Source: Oleispira antarctica RB-8
GTDB lineage: Bacteria > Pseudomonadota > Gammaproteobacteria > Pseudomonadales > Oceanobacteraceae
Direction: 5' to 3'
DNA length: 64,000 nt
Assembly (NCBI GenBank): GCA_000967895.1
Contig: FO203512.1
Span: 1,127,582 to 1,191,581, forward strand
Each line of letters begins with the position of its first letter. Position 1 is the stretch's first letter. A program made the translations under genes and the position numbers. A model generated the notes under the pieces. It saw only the letters and a list, made by a program, of their open reading frames with translations. It searched no databases and was not told the DNA's origin. Shown one piece after another: positions 27,953-36,984 of this stretch.

Positions 27953-30112
27953 ATGGCTAATGAACAAACACACTTCCGAACCTGTACGTTATGCGAAGCA
28001 ATGTGCGGTATCGAAGTAAAGCACGATGGTGAAAATATTTTGTCGATTAAAGGGGATAAAAACGATCCTTTTTCGCAAGGTTATATTTGCCCAAAAGCGA
28101 CGGCTTTACAAGATTTACACGAAGACCCAGATCGCTTGCGTCAACCGATCGAAAGAACCGCTGACGGCTGGAAAGAAATTAGCTGGCCAGAAGCCCTCGA
28201 TAAAGTCGCGGCGGGTATTCAATCAGTACAGAAACTGTATGGTCAAAATGCCCTCGGTATTTATTTAGGTAATCCGAATGTGCATAACATGGGGAGCATG
28301 TTAACGGTAAAGCACCTATTAACCAGTCTAAAAACACGCAGTCGTTTCTCGGCCACCTCAATCGACCAGCTTCCGCATCATGTTGTTTGCATGCATTTAT
28401 TTGGTCACATGCTGCGCATTCCTGTGCCAGATGTTAACCGTACTCAGTACATGTTGATCATTGGTGGTAATCCGTTAGCCTCTAACGGCAGCATCATGAC
28501 CGCGCCGAATATGCGTCAGAAGCTAAAAGATTTAAAAGCACGTGATGGCAAGGTTGTGGTCATTGATCCAAGACGCACCGAAACCGCAGAAATTGCCAGC
28601 GAGCATCACTTCATTCGTCCAGCAACCGATGTTTTATTATTGCTTGCCATGCTGAATGAAATTTATGCACAAGGCTTTGCTAAGACCACAGCAGAAAATA
28701 AAGCCGCGGCTTTAGCCCCTGAAATTGAGCGCATCGCGACTTTCGCCAAAGATTACAGCGCCGAGTCAGTCGCGAGTATTACAGGTATTACAGCGGTTGA
28801 AATTAAACGTTTAGTAAAAGAATTTTGTGAAGCTGAAAGCGCCGTCTGTTATGGCCGCATGGGCGTATCGGTGCAAGAGTTTGGTTTATTAAGCCAGTAT
28901 CTCATTATGGTGATCAATATTGTCACTGGCCGTTTGGATGAAGTAGGCGGCTTAATGTTTCCAAATCCGGCGGTGGACCTTGTGAATAATTCGGGCCCAG
29001 GTTATTTGGGTAAACGCCATAGCCGAGTCAGTAAATTACCAGATTTTAATGGTGATTATCCGGTTGTTGCCATGGCCGATGAAATGCTGGTGGAAGGTGA
29101 AGGCCAGTTAAAAGGCTTTATCAACGTCGCGGGTAATCCTGTATTGAGCACGCCTAATGGTGAAAAGTTAGACAAAGCACTTTCACAATTGGATTTTATG
29201 GTATCCCTTGATTATTTCGTTACTGAAACCAGCCGTCATGCGAATATTATTTTGCCGCCGGTATCGCCGCTAGAGCGTGATCATTATGACGTTACCTTTA
29301 ATGGCTTTGCTGTGCATAACGTGGCTAAGTATTCTCCCGCTTTATTTGCCAAGAAAGCGAATGAAAAACACGATTGGGAAATTAACCTAGAACTTGCCAA
29401 GCGCTTAGATAAAAATGCGCCTTTTGCCACCAAAGTCGAGCGCTGGTTAACCAAAATTTTTGGACCTAAGTTTTTACTCGATCAAGGTTTAAAGCGTGGG
29501 CCTTATGAAGGCATCAATCTGAAGAAACTAAATAAAAATCCTCATGGTATTGATTTAGGGCCTTTGCAAAGTATGTTGCCAAAAGCCTTAAAACATAAAG
29601 ACAAGCAGATTCATTTGAATGTCGATTTCTATCAAGCGGATTTAGATCGCGTGAAAGACATGATGCAGCAATACGATGATAGCCAGATTCTATTAATTGG
29701 CCGTCGCCATGTACGCAGTAATAATTCGTGGCTGCACAATAGCCATCGCTTAGTGAAAGGGAAATCTCGCTGTACCTTAATGCTGCATCCTGAAACAGCA
29801 AAGCAGCAAGGCATTGAAGACGGTCAAAACGTGAAAGTCAGCTCTCGGGTTGGCAGCGTGATTATCGCAGCAGAAGTCACCGATGAACTGATGCCTGGGG
29901 TAGTGAGTATTCCTCACGGTTGGGGACATGGGCGCAAAGGCGTTAAGCAAAAAATTGCCCAAGCTCATGCGGGTGTCAGCGTTAACGATCTTACCGACGA
30001 TACCTTGATTGACCAATTGAGTGGCAATGCTGCGGTGAATGGCGTTCCTGTTAGTTTAGAAGCGGTACCATTAGAGGTGCATAAGCTGGAGACGGCTGAA
30101 TCACAGGCTTGA
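27953..30112 (+). CDS. Molybdopterin oxidoreductase (bis-MGD family), substrate unknown
   Basis: The 719-residue catalytic subunit has an N-terminal 4Fe-4S motif (CTLCEAMCGIEV and GYICPKA), then GKVVVIDPRRTETA, AGNPVLSTPN, and the C-terminal dinucleotide-binding domain with LIGRRHVRSNNSWLHN and VSIPHGWGHGR. No Tat signal is visible, so it is probably cytoplasmic. It resembles assimilatory nitrate reductase or formate-dehydrogenase-like proteins but has no adjacent electron-transfer subunit. It follows a TetR gene by 57 bp and ends at a strong terminator. The substrate cannot be named from sequence. Confidence 0.85.
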   Translation: MANEQTHFRTCTLCEAMCGIEVKHDGENILSIKGDKNDPFSQGYICPKATALQDLHEDPDRLRQPIERTADGWKEISWPEALDKVAAGIQSVQKLYGQNALGIYLGNPNVHNMGSMLTVKHLLTSLKTRSRFSATSIDQLPHHVVCMHLFGHMLRIPVPDVNRTQYMLIIGGNPLASNGSIMTAPNMRQKLKDLKARDGKVVVIDPRRTETAEIASEHHFIRPATDVLLLLAMLNEIYAQGFAKTTAENKAAALAPEIERIATFAKDYSAESVASITGITAVEIKRLVKEFCEAESAVCYGRMGVSVQEFGLLSQYLIMVINIVTGRLDEVGGLMFPNPAVDLVNNSGPGYLGKRHSRVSKLPDFNGDYPVVAMADEMLVEGEGQLKGFINVAGNPVLSTPNGEKLDKALSQLDFMVSLDYFVTETSRHANIILPPVSPLERDHYDVTFNGFAVHNVAKYSPALFAKKANEKHDWEINLELAKRLDKNAPFATKVERWLTKIFGPKFLLDQGLKRGPYEGINLKKLNKNPHGIDLGPLQSMLPKALKHKDKQIHLNVDFYQADLDRVKDMMQQYDDSQILLIGRRHVRSNNSWLHNSHRLVKGKSRCTLMLHPETAKQQGIEDGQNVKVSSRVGSVIIAAEVTDELMPGVVSIPHGWGHGRKGVKQKIAQAHAGVSVNDLTDDTLIDQLSGNAAVNGVPVSLEAVPLEVHKLETAESQA

Positions 30113-30152
30113 ACCGTTAAATTGTCGGCTAATGGCTAATCCAAGTAACAAG

Positions 30153-30182
30153 GGCGTTTACAGAAAGTAAACGCCTTTTTTT
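30153..30182 (+). terminator. Intrinsic terminator after molybdopterin oxidoreductase gene
   Basis: A perfect 9-bp stem GGCGTTTAC/GTAAACGCC with loop AGAAA is followed by seven T. This is a textbook terminator 40 bp after the stop codon. Confidence 0.92.
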
Positions 30183-30212
30183 ATGCCGACTATCTGCTTC
30201 CCATCCGCTTGC

Positions 30213-30221
30213 TGTTATACT
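30213..30221 (+). promoter_or_regulatory. Candidate extended -10 promoter of rhlE-like gene
   Basis: TGTTATACT fits an extended -10 element (TGn plus TATACT) 54 bp before the ATG of the helicase gene and just after the preceding terminator. No strong -35 is seen, which extended -10 promoters do not need. Confidence 0.4.
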
Positions 30222-30275
30222 GAAGCCATTAGACTCCTATTCCCCCCTTATTTAGACCCAAATTGAGACTTTACT

Positions 30276-31670
30276 ATGTCATTTTCCAAACTTGGATTAA
30301 GCACCCCTATTGTTAAGGCGGTCGCTGACTTGGGTTATACCAAGCCGACGCCTATTCAGAAGGAATCAATTCCGGCTGTATTGTCAGGCAAAAACATCCT
30401 GGGTACGTCTCAAACGGGTACCGGTAAAACTGCCAGCTTCGTATTGCCGATGTTAGAGAAGCTTTCAAAGAACAAAACCCAACGTGGCAAGCGCATTCGT
30501 GCCCTTATCCTTACGCCAACGCGCGAGCTAGCGGTTCAGATTGAAGAGAGTGTTGCTCAATACAGCAAGTATCTTGATCTTAGCTCTATGGCCCTTTATG
30601 GTGGTGTTGATGTTGAACCACAAAAAGAACGCCTAATCGAAGGCGTTGAAATTTTAGTAGCAACCCCTGGTCGTTTATTAGATTTGGTACACCAGCGCGC
30701 TGTCTACTTTGATGAAGTGGAGATGTTGGTATTAGATGAAGCCGACCGTATGTTGGATATGGGCTTTATTGACGACATTACTAAAATTATTGAACGCCTA
30801 CCGTTCGATCGTCAAAACCTATTATTTTCAGCCACGATTAACGAAGACGTACGTAAGTTAGCCGACAGCTTTTCAGGTGATGGTTTTTCCGGTGTAGGCT
30901 TTGAAAACAAAGAATTCTATGACGATTTAGAAGACATTGTTATTTCTCCTTCATCGACTACCGCCGAAACGATTAGTCAGTGGTTAGTGGCTATCGATAA
31001 GGACACCAAGTCAGCGCTGCTTAGCCATTTGATTCTTGAAGAAAAATGGGATCAAGCACTGATCTTCATCGAGAAAAAACACGGCGCTGCGAAACTGGTT
31101 AGCCAGCTAGAAAAGCGTGGCATTAAAGCCGATTGTATCCATGGTGATAGAAGCCAAGCGATGCGTGAAAAAACCTTGGCGGCGTTTAAATCCGGCGAGC
31201 TGAAATATTTAGTCGCTACGGGTATTGCTGCACGTGGTATTGATATCGGTTCATTAACCCGCGTAGTGAATTATGATCTACCGTTTAAGCCAGAAGAATA
31301 CATTCACCGTGTAGGTCGTACAGGCCGTGCAGGCGCTGCAGGTGAAGCGATTTCGTTTGTTGCCGCGGGAGACTTTAAGAACCTGTGCGCGATCGAAAGC
31401 CGTTTAGGTCATCTTATTGGCCGTAAAGAAATTGAAGGCTTTGTTGTTCGCAAAGAAGTGCCAGTCTCTATTTTAAACTACATACCTAAGCATTTGAGAG
31501 CTGGACATGTTGGGCATGATAATAGTAATCCTTATTATGGTAAGGGCACGACGACTAAAAAAACAGAAGGCGCAGGCAAAGCTGCAAAAGGTAGAAAAGC
31601 AGACGCTAAAAAAGAAGAAAGCCGTCAGGCAGGTAAAAGTAAAAAGACCAATGCTTGGGATCGTAAGTAG
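30276..31670 (+). CDS. rhlE: DEAD-box RNA helicase, RhlE-like
   Basis: The 464-residue helicase has a Q motif (PTPIQKESIPAVL), SQTGTGKTAS, PTRELAVQ, LDEADRMLDMGF, SATIN and HRVGRTGRAG, with a lysine-rich tail (about residues 420-464) for RNA binding. It lacks the DbpA-type domain of the deaD copy at 12162. The tail and motif forms resemble RhlE, though an insertion near 200-225 (DGFSGVGFENKEFYDD) is unusual. Role: RNA remodelling in ribosome assembly or decay. Confidence 0.83.
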   Translation: MSFSKLGLSTPIVKAVADLGYTKPTPIQKESIPAVLSGKNILGTSQTGTGKTASFVLPMLEKLSKNKTQRGKRIRALILTPTRELAVQIEESVAQYSKYLDLSSMALYGGVDVEPQKERLIEGVEILVATPGRLLDLVHQRAVYFDEVEMLVLDEADRMLDMGFIDDITKIIERLPFDRQNLLFSATINEDVRKLADSFSGDGFSGVGFENKEFYDDLEDIVISPSSTTAETISQWLVAIDKDTKSALLSHLILEEKWDQALIFIEKKHGAAKLVSQLEKRGIKADCIHGDRSQAMREKTLAAFKSGELKYLVATGIAARGIDIGSLTRVVNYDLPFKPEEYIHRVGRTGRAGAAGEAISFVAAGDFKNLCAIESRLGHLIGRKEIEGFVVRKEVPVSILNYIPKHLRAGHVGHDNSNPYYGKGTTTKKTEGAGKAAKGRKADAKKEESRQAGKSKKTNAWDRK

Positions 31671-31711
31671 GGTTTACTTTTTTTGTTAAAAAAATCTGAT
31701 AAAGAAAGACT

Positions 31712-32053
31712 ATGAAAAAAACAGATAAAACGTTAGAGAATACGATAGTCACTTTGTTAACCAGAGTATGTGAGCAGTCGCTGAAAAGTTTTGATGGTTT
31801 TCAGTGGCTCACGCACTTGGTTAACTACAAAGACTTTCCACGTTCTCTTACGATTATCTGTGTTTTTGATCGCCAGGATCAGGTATCAAAATTATTAAGT
31901 TCACCAAACCATGATTATTTGGTGAGCTTAATTGTTGAACAGTTAAAATCCGCGGGTATTCAATTGCCCAATGCTCAACAGCAAATTCAATTTGATAGCG
32001 AAGAGGCATGCAACTTAGAGCATGCTGGTAAATGGAATCGCCGCTTAAAATAA
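31712..32053 (+). CDS. Conserved hypothetical protein
   Basis: This 113-residue soluble protein has the recognisable core FQWLTHLVNYKDFPRSLTIICVFD. Similar proteins in Pseudomonas and relatives are sometimes labelled Fis-family regulators, but no helix-turn-helix is evident here. It follows the helicase gene by 41 bp and may share its transcript. Function unknown. Confidence 0.7.
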   Translation: MKKTDKTLENTIVTLLTRVCEQSLKSFDGFQWLTHLVNYKDFPRSLTIICVFDRQDQVSKLLSSPNHDYLVSLIVEQLKSAGIQLPNAQQQIQFDSEEACNLEHAGKWNRRLK

Positions 32054-32122
32054 CCCTGCTGTGTGCTCTGTACAAAATACCTTACCTTTATGACCTCTGT
32101 TAAAAATTCCTTGCTTAATTAT

Positions 32123-32164
32123 ATAGTACACATGTAAACTATATTTAGTTTGTATGTGTACTAT
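32123..32164. promoter_or_regulatory. Long operator palindrome upstream of marR gene
   Basis: The left arm 32123-32141 (ATAGTACACATGTAAACTA) and right arm 32146-32164 are complementary at 17 of 19 positions around a TATT centre. It ends 12 bp before the preferred MarR start, so a bound regulator would block transcription or early elongation. This fits autoregulation by the MarR protein. Confidence 0.65.
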
Positions 32165-32176
32165 TTTATTAGGATT

Positions 32177-32599
32177 ATGAAAGCCTTGGATAAACGTCTC
32201 TTTTTTCTACTCAATATGGCCCAACGCAAACTCTTCAATCATGTTGATAAAGTCTGTGAGGATGCTCTTGATACCTCGGTCACTCAGTTGGCAGCCCTGC
32301 TGTACATCGTTAAACATGCAGGTTGCTTGCAAAAAGAGGTGGCGAAAGCGTTATCACTGAATAAATCGGCAGTCACTGGCCTGATTGTGCGCATGGAAAA
32401 AAAGGCGCTGTTAGAGCGCTTTGTGAGTGACGAAGATGCTAGGGCTATTAAGCTATACCCAACACCGACTGGAGTTCAAAAGACATTAGAGCTTATGCCG
32501 TTCATAGATGAGCTTAATAGTACATTTGACGAAGAATTCAGTGACGAAGAAATGCAAACCGTATTGAAGTTTTTAAATTTTATTATCAAGAAATTTTAA
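32177..32599 (+). CDS. MarR family transcriptional regulator
   Basis: This 140-residue winged-helix regulator contains LQKEVAKALSLNKSAVTGLIVRMEKKALLER as recognition helix and wing, followed by DEDARAIKLYPT. The ATG at 32177 is chosen because the upstream TTG at 32150 would place coding sequence inside a 42-bp palindrome and add a hydrophobic tail foreign to the family. AGGA precedes the ATG closely. The next gene, an alpha/beta hydrolase 95 bp downstream, is the likely target. The ligand is unknown. Confidence 0.87.
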   Translation: MKALDKRLFFLLNMAQRKLFNHVDKVCEDALDTSVTQLAALLYIVKHAGCLQKEVAKALSLNKSAVTGLIVRMEKKALLERFVSDEDARAIKLYPTPTGVQKTLELMPFIDELNSTFDEEFSDEEMQTVLKFLNFIIKKF

Positions 32600-32694
32600 T
32601 TCCTAAATTCATCTGTTTTTAACCGCCCTTATAAAGCTTGGGCGATGAGTGATGAATTAAACCTTAGTGCAGATAGAGAAAATAGAGAGTCATA

Positions 32695-33552
32695 ATGAGC
32701 ACAAAAATGAAAACAGAAATATTACAAACAACCGCAGGGCATAGCATTACGGCTCAAGTTTTTCCGGCTCAAGGAAATAGTAAAGGTGTTTGTATTATTG
32801 CAACGGCAACAGGCGTTGCGCAGCGCTTATACGAAGACTTTGCTAACTGGTTAACCGAACATCATTATACGGCTGTCACATTTGATTATGATGGCATCGG
32901 CTTATCAATTGATCGCCACGTTAAATTCAGCAAAAGTGATAAGTTAAGCTGGGCAAAGAATGATTGTCCTGCGGTACTGGACTATGTGAAAATAGAATTT
33001 CCTGATCAAAAAATAACCTGGATCGGCCACAGTGTTGGTGCACACATGTTGGGCTTTATGGAAAATACCGATGATATTTCTAAAGCAATAACCGTCGGAG
33101 CAGGTACCGGGACTTGGTGGTATAACGCGCCACCAACAAAACGTATCGCTTGGTTTTTATGGTATTTCCTAGTGCCTGCTACTGTGCCTCTATTAGGCTA
33201 CTTCCCTGGGGATAAGTTAGGCATTATGTGTAACTTACCCAAAGGTGTCATCATGCAGTGGCGCCGTTGGTGCTTGAAAAAAGATTACGCGATTGGTTAC
33301 GAAGGCGATTGGTTAAGAGAAAACTTTGCCAATACTAAAATGCCAATGACTTCTATTGCTTTCACCGACGACGATATGATGTCGATGAAAAATGTTGAAA
33401 TGCTGCATGCTTTTTTCACCGGCGCTGATAAAACGATGGTGAAAATTAAACCTTCAGATATTGACCAAAAACGCATTGGTCATATAGGCTGGCATAAAGC
33501 GCGCTATCGTAAGCTTTGGGATAACTATTTTCTGCCTGCACTAGAGTCGTAG
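32695..33552 (+). CDS. Alpha/beta hydrolase, serine-hydrolase type
   Basis: The 285-residue protein shows the alpha/beta-hydrolase nucleophile elbow GHSVGAHML, an early HG-less oxyanion strand (GVCIIATATGVAQRLY) and a C-terminal RIGHIGWH segment providing the His. The DD(D)MM stretch near 225 could carry the acid. No signal peptide is seen. It lies directly downstream of a MarR gene and is probably the regulated enzyme. Esterase activity is likely, the substrate unknown. Confidence 0.75.
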   Translation: MSTKMKTEILQTTAGHSITAQVFPAQGNSKGVCIIATATGVAQRLYEDFANWLTEHHYTAVTFDYDGIGLSIDRHVKFSKSDKLSWAKNDCPAVLDYVKIEFPDQKITWIGHSVGAHMLGFMENTDDISKAITVGAGTGTWWYNAPPTKRIAWFLWYFLVPATVPLLGYFPGDKLGIMCNLPKGVIMQWRRWCLKKDYAIGYEGDWLRENFANTKMPMTSIAFTDDDMMSMKNVEMLHAFFTGADKTMVKIKPSDIDQKRIGHIGWHKARYRKLWDNYFLPALES

Positions 33553-33676
33553 CATTGAAAGAACTATTTAATGTTATTTTAATATGTTTTTGTTATATGA
33601 GTGGTCAATGCATGCAGGGATATCTGAATGACTGCCTATACTCTTTTAAGAGTGTTTAACTTTTGGATATTACCTA

Positions 33677-34636
33677 ATGCAACCCCCTGAAATTCCCGAT
33701 ACAGAAGATGAACGAATTGCAGAGCTGCGCTCACTATTATTGCTCGACAGCTCTCCGGAAGAACGTTTCGATCGCATTACTCGAGTCGCTAAGCAGCTAT
33801 TCAATGTGCCTATTGCGCTTGTCAGTTTAATTGATACTGAACGTCAGTGGTTTAAGTCGAATGTTGGCTTAGATGCAACCGAAACAGGTCGTGATATCTC
33901 TTTTTGTGGACACGCTATTTTGGGTGAAGACGTTTTTATCATTGAAAATGCCGCAGAAGACGAGCGTTTTAGTGATAACCCATTAGTGGCAGAAGGCCCT
34001 GAAATTCGTTTTTATGCTGGTGCTCCACTTGCCATGCCCAGTGGTAATAACTTGGGTACCTTGTGTATTATCAGCCCCGAACCCCGTAAGTTTGGCCCAG
34101 AGCAAAGTATCCTTCTACACGATTTATCTAAAATTGTAATCAGTGAATTAGTCTCTCAGCAAGCGGCCACACAAGATGCCTTAACAGGTATACATAACCG
34201 TCGTGGCTTTGAAATACTCGCACAAAAGAGCATGGCAAACAGTGCTCGTTACGGTTGGAAAAGTGCGTTAGTATTTTTAGACTTGAATAAATTCAAAGAA
34301 ATTAATGATACCTATGGCCATCAAGTGGGTGACCAAGCATTAGTCGACTTCTCGCGCTTACTAACCCAGATGGTGCGCGAATCGGACATCATTGCTCGCT
34401 TAGGAGGGGATGAGTTCGTCGTGATGCTGATGAATTCAGAAGAGGCTGAGGCGCGCGAAAAAGTTAAAGTTTTTATGCAGGAATTAAAACAATATAATCA
34501 GCAGCATAATCAGCCTTATGAACTATGCGCTTCTTATGGCATCGTAGAATACGTGCCTGAAGATCATGCAAGTCTTGAAGAATTGATCTCCGCGGCAGAT
34601 GAATTGATGTACCACAATAAACAGAAGAAAGACTGA
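33677..34636 (+). CDS. GAF domain diguanylate cyclase
   Basis: The 319-residue cytoplasmic enzyme makes c-di-GMP. A GAF domain fills residues 25-165 (FNVPIALVSLIDTERQWF, DISFCGHAIL, FYAGAPLA). The GGDEF domain is complete, with the active site at residues 243-247 and an RESD inhibitory site at 234-237. The GAF type with GRDISFCGHAI is common in free-standing cyclases and probably senses a small ligand or redox state. No partner is encoded next to it. Confidence 0.92.
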   Translation: MQPPEIPDTEDERIAELRSLLLLDSSPEERFDRITRVAKQLFNVPIALVSLIDTERQWFKSNVGLDATETGRDISFCGHAILGEDVFIIENAAEDERFSDNPLVAEGPEIRFYAGAPLAMPSGNNLGTLCIISPEPRKFGPEQSILLHDLSKIVISELVSQQAATQDALTGIHNRRGFEILAQKSMANSARYGWKSALVFLDLNKFKEINDTYGHQVGDQALVDFSRLLTQMVRESDIIARLGGDEFVVMLMNSEEAEAREKVKVFMQELKQYNQQHNQPYELCASYGIVEYVPEDHASLEELISAADELMYHNKQKKD

Positions 34637-34657
34637 GCAAGCAGTACATTTTATGAA

Positions 34658-35092
34658 TTACACTTTGCCGCTCTGCGGTGCATCTGCTCTAGTATAGCGA
34701 GCGCGAGTGATGTCATAAATCCAATTAAAGGCGATGGCATAGAATAAGAAGAAAATCATTGCCCCCATATCCAGTAATAATACCGTCAGAAAATCCAGCT
34801 GTAATACCCACATTATCACTGGAAATGAAAATAGCAGCATACCTAGTTCAAACCCAAAACCATGTTGTATTCTTATCCACAGCGTTCTGCTGGCGCGGTC
34901 TTCACTATAGATTTTATCGAATAGGATATTGAAAAGAAAATTCCAAACCATCGCAATCATAGACAGCACAATCGCTAATCCCGACATTTTAGCGACATCG
35001 TTCCCTGTAATTATCACGGCCAATAGCGTTAACAATACCAGGGCTATTGCTTCAAATAATAGAGCGTGAAAAATTCTTTCTTTAAATGACAT
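34658..35092 (-). CDS. PACE family efflux transporter
   Basis: This is a proteobacterial antimicrobial compound efflux (AceI-like) drug/H+ antiporter of 144 residues with four transmembrane segments in two repeated pairs. The conserved membrane Glu is in FHALLFEAIAL. SEDRASRTLWIRIQHGFGFELG and FNWIYDITRARY match the family. ATG 35092 is preferred over the ORF start at 35140 because GGAG lies 6 bp upstream and the length then fits the family. It is divergent from a LysR gene, the normal PACE arrangement, in which AceR activates aceI. Confidence 0.87.
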   Translation of the reverse strand: MSFKERIFHALLFEAIALVLLTLLAVIITGNDVAKMSGLAIVLSMIAMVWNFLFNILFDKIYSEDRASRTLWIRIQHGFGFELGMLLFSFPVIMWVLQLDFLTVLLLDMGAMIFFLFYAIAFNWIYDITRARYTRADAPQSGKV

Positions 35093-35133
35093 GCTTCTCT
35101 CCAATTGCCCGTCGTGTATTCGTTTGCAGAACA

Positions 35134-35155
35134 ATATCATCTATACTGATGATAT
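35134..35155. promoter_or_regulatory. Inverted repeat in the PACE/lysR divergent gap
   Basis: ATATCATC and GATGATAT form perfect 8-bp arms around a 6-bp spacer, 42 bp from the PACE start and 29 bp from the lysR start. This is a likely LysR-type binding site controlling both genes. Confidence 0.6.
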
Positions 35156-35183
35156 CCAGTTAGTAACTTTCAGATTTAGTGAT

Positions 35184-36065
35184 ATGTATAACTTAGAACA
35201 ATTGCGAATGTTTGTAGAGACGGCACATCTTGGCTCATTTTCGGCCTGTGCGCGTAAGTTGGGAAAAGTGCAATCGGCGGTTAGCCAGGGTATTGCTAAT
35301 CTAGAAATCGATTTAGACAGTCGATTATTTGATCGCCGTACGCGCAAGCCTAGTTTAACGCCAGCAGGAGAGCGCTTACTCAGTTACGCACAAGCAATTT
35401 TGTTGCAAATGGACGAGCTAGACAGCGCAGTAAAAGCCATGGGGCGGCAAGAAGAGACACTGATTCGCTTAGCGGTTGATAATGCCCTGTTATTGCCGAA
35501 TCTTTATATTGTGCTCTCAAGATTCGAAAGCCAATTTCCAGCGACAGACATTGAAGTGGTAAGTACTACAAGTTTTGATGTGCTTGAAGCGCTGGAAAAC
35601 GATCAGGCAGATATCGGTCTAACGTTTGTAGAATTCGATTTTAATCGCGAAGTCGAACTGGGCTATATCGGCAGTTTGATTTTTTACCCTGTGTGTCATC
35701 CAGATCACCCCCTTGCTCAATTTAGCGAAATCACGGCGGGCGACTTATTACCCCATCGGCAAATCATGTCACGCAGTTTAAAAGGCAGTATGCCAACGCA
35801 GTTGCCGAAAATGTCTTCTAAGGCTTGGTACTGTAATAGCTATACCGCAATGCAGCTGCTAGCGGAACAGGGAGTAGGATGGTGTTATTTACCCGATTAT
35901 CTAGTAGAGCAGGCTATCCAGGCTGAGAATTTGAAAAAGATGAAGTTTTCGTTTGATCACAAGCCTTGGAAACTTTCGATAGAGCTGGTTAGGCAAAAAA
36001 ACAAAGCATTAGGACCAGCACTCACCTGGCTGCATGATGAGTTGAAAGAGTTGTTGGATGAGTAA
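35184..36065 (+). CDS. LysR family regulator, AceR-like
   Basis: The 293-residue LysR protein has an N-terminal helix-turn-helix (MYNLEQLRMFVETAHLGSFS, then LGKVQSAVSQGIANLE) and a periplasmic-binding-like effector domain. The start at 35184 is certain in type: the longer ORF would run through the divergent PACE start. By context it controls the adjacent transporter. The effector is probably a PACE substrate. Confidence 0.88.
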   Translation: MYNLEQLRMFVETAHLGSFSACARKLGKVQSAVSQGIANLEIDLDSRLFDRRTRKPSLTPAGERLLSYAQAILLQMDELDSAVKAMGRQEETLIRLAVDNALLLPNLYIVLSRFESQFPATDIEVVSTTSFDVLEALENDQADIGLTFVEFDFNREVELGYIGSLIFYPVCHPDHPLAQFSEITAGDLLPHRQIMSRSLKGSMPTQLPKMSSKAWYCNSYTAMQLLAEQGVGWCYLPDYLVEQAIQAENLKKMKFSFDHKPWKLSIELVRQKNKALGPALTWLHDELKELLDE

Positions 36066-36240
36066 GTGCAGATAAAAGTGCAGATAATATTACGATCTGT
36101 AGATAGTCTAAAATGCTTCTCATAAAAATAAACGACTAGTCATATAGTATTGTTTTTATTATTTTCTCTACAGATATAAATGTAAATAAGTGCATAATAA
36201 AGAAACTTGTACTTATTTAATATATTAAAAGGATTTTTTA

Positions 36241-36654
36241 ATGAGAGCGTTATTCTTCTTGGTTTTATTTTCTTCTCAACTGATTGCTTGTGGTGGGAGT
36301 AGTAGTTCAGATGATGTTAAAAAAATATCATGCACAGGTTTCACCTCTCCAAATATTTCAGTATCAGTGCTAGATTCACAAAGCGATGAAAGCCTTAATA
36401 CCGCACGAGTCGATATAATCTATGCCGACAGTACTGCGGCTTCAATTGAAGCTACTTATGAAAGCCAAATGAAAGCGTATGTTGGTCTGTTGCCGAGTGA
36501 AGAGTATAAATCGTTGGCGGTTGTGGTTTCAGCGGATAATTACCATACAAGCGTAAGTAAGCATCAAGCACTGGTTGAAGATACAAGCTGCGGTGCGAAA
36601 AATACCTTAGCGGTTACTGTTCACTTATGCGCGACGGGGACGGCTTGTATTTAG
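36241..36654 (+). CDS. Putative lipoprotein of unknown function
   Basis: The 137-residue protein has a lipoprotein signal (hydrophobic residues 4-15, lipobox LIAC with Cys17) followed by GGSSSSDD, so the lipid anchor carries a flexible linker. Four further Cys residues could form disulphides (SCTG, TSCGAK and two in HLCATGTACI). It has an Ig/carboxypeptidase-like-repeat flavour (ISVSVLDSQSDESLNTARVDI) but I do not recognise the family. AGGATT lies 7 bp before the start. A decayed relative follows directly downstream. Confidence 0.7.
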   Translation: MRALFFLVLFSSQLIACGGSSSSDDVKKISCTGFTSPNISVSVLDSQSDESLNTARVDIIYADSTAASIEATYESQMKAYVGLLPSEEYKSLAVVVSADNYHTSVSKHQALVEDTSCGAKNTLAVTVHLCATGTACI

Positions 36655-36698
36655 TAAGGTCTAACATTCGGGAGGATTTAATATTCTTCCGAACCTAA

Positions 36699-36902
36699 AA
36701 CTTTCTTATTGAAGATACTAGGACTGATGGTACTTATCTAGGGGAATCTGAACCTTTATTAGAAATCTTTTTTGAAACTGAAATCTTAACGCGTATTGGT
36801 TTTCCTTCTAATGTCAATTATGAGTAATTTACGGTTGTAGTGTCTGTTGGTCACGGTAAAAGTTTGGTTACTGATACGAGCTGTAGCACTCAAAATGAAT
36901 GA
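36699..36902 (+). pseudogene. Decayed, 5'-truncated copy of the preceding lipoprotein gene
   Basis: Translated in the frame with codons starting at positions divisible by three, this stretch gives FETEILTRIGFPSNVNYE, a stop at 36825, then FTVVVSVGHGKSLVTDTSC. It aligns with YESQMKAYVGLLPSEEYKSLAVVVS and LVEDTSC of the lipoprotein at 36241. It lacks a signal peptide and start and has a premature TAA. It is probably the remnant of a tandem duplication. Confidence 0.6.
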
Positions 36903-36984
36903 TAATTAAGCGTTTTCTATGTCCATTGGGATCGAGTGCATTTAATATATTACGCAAATTAAATGTGAAAACATTTTTTATTAA

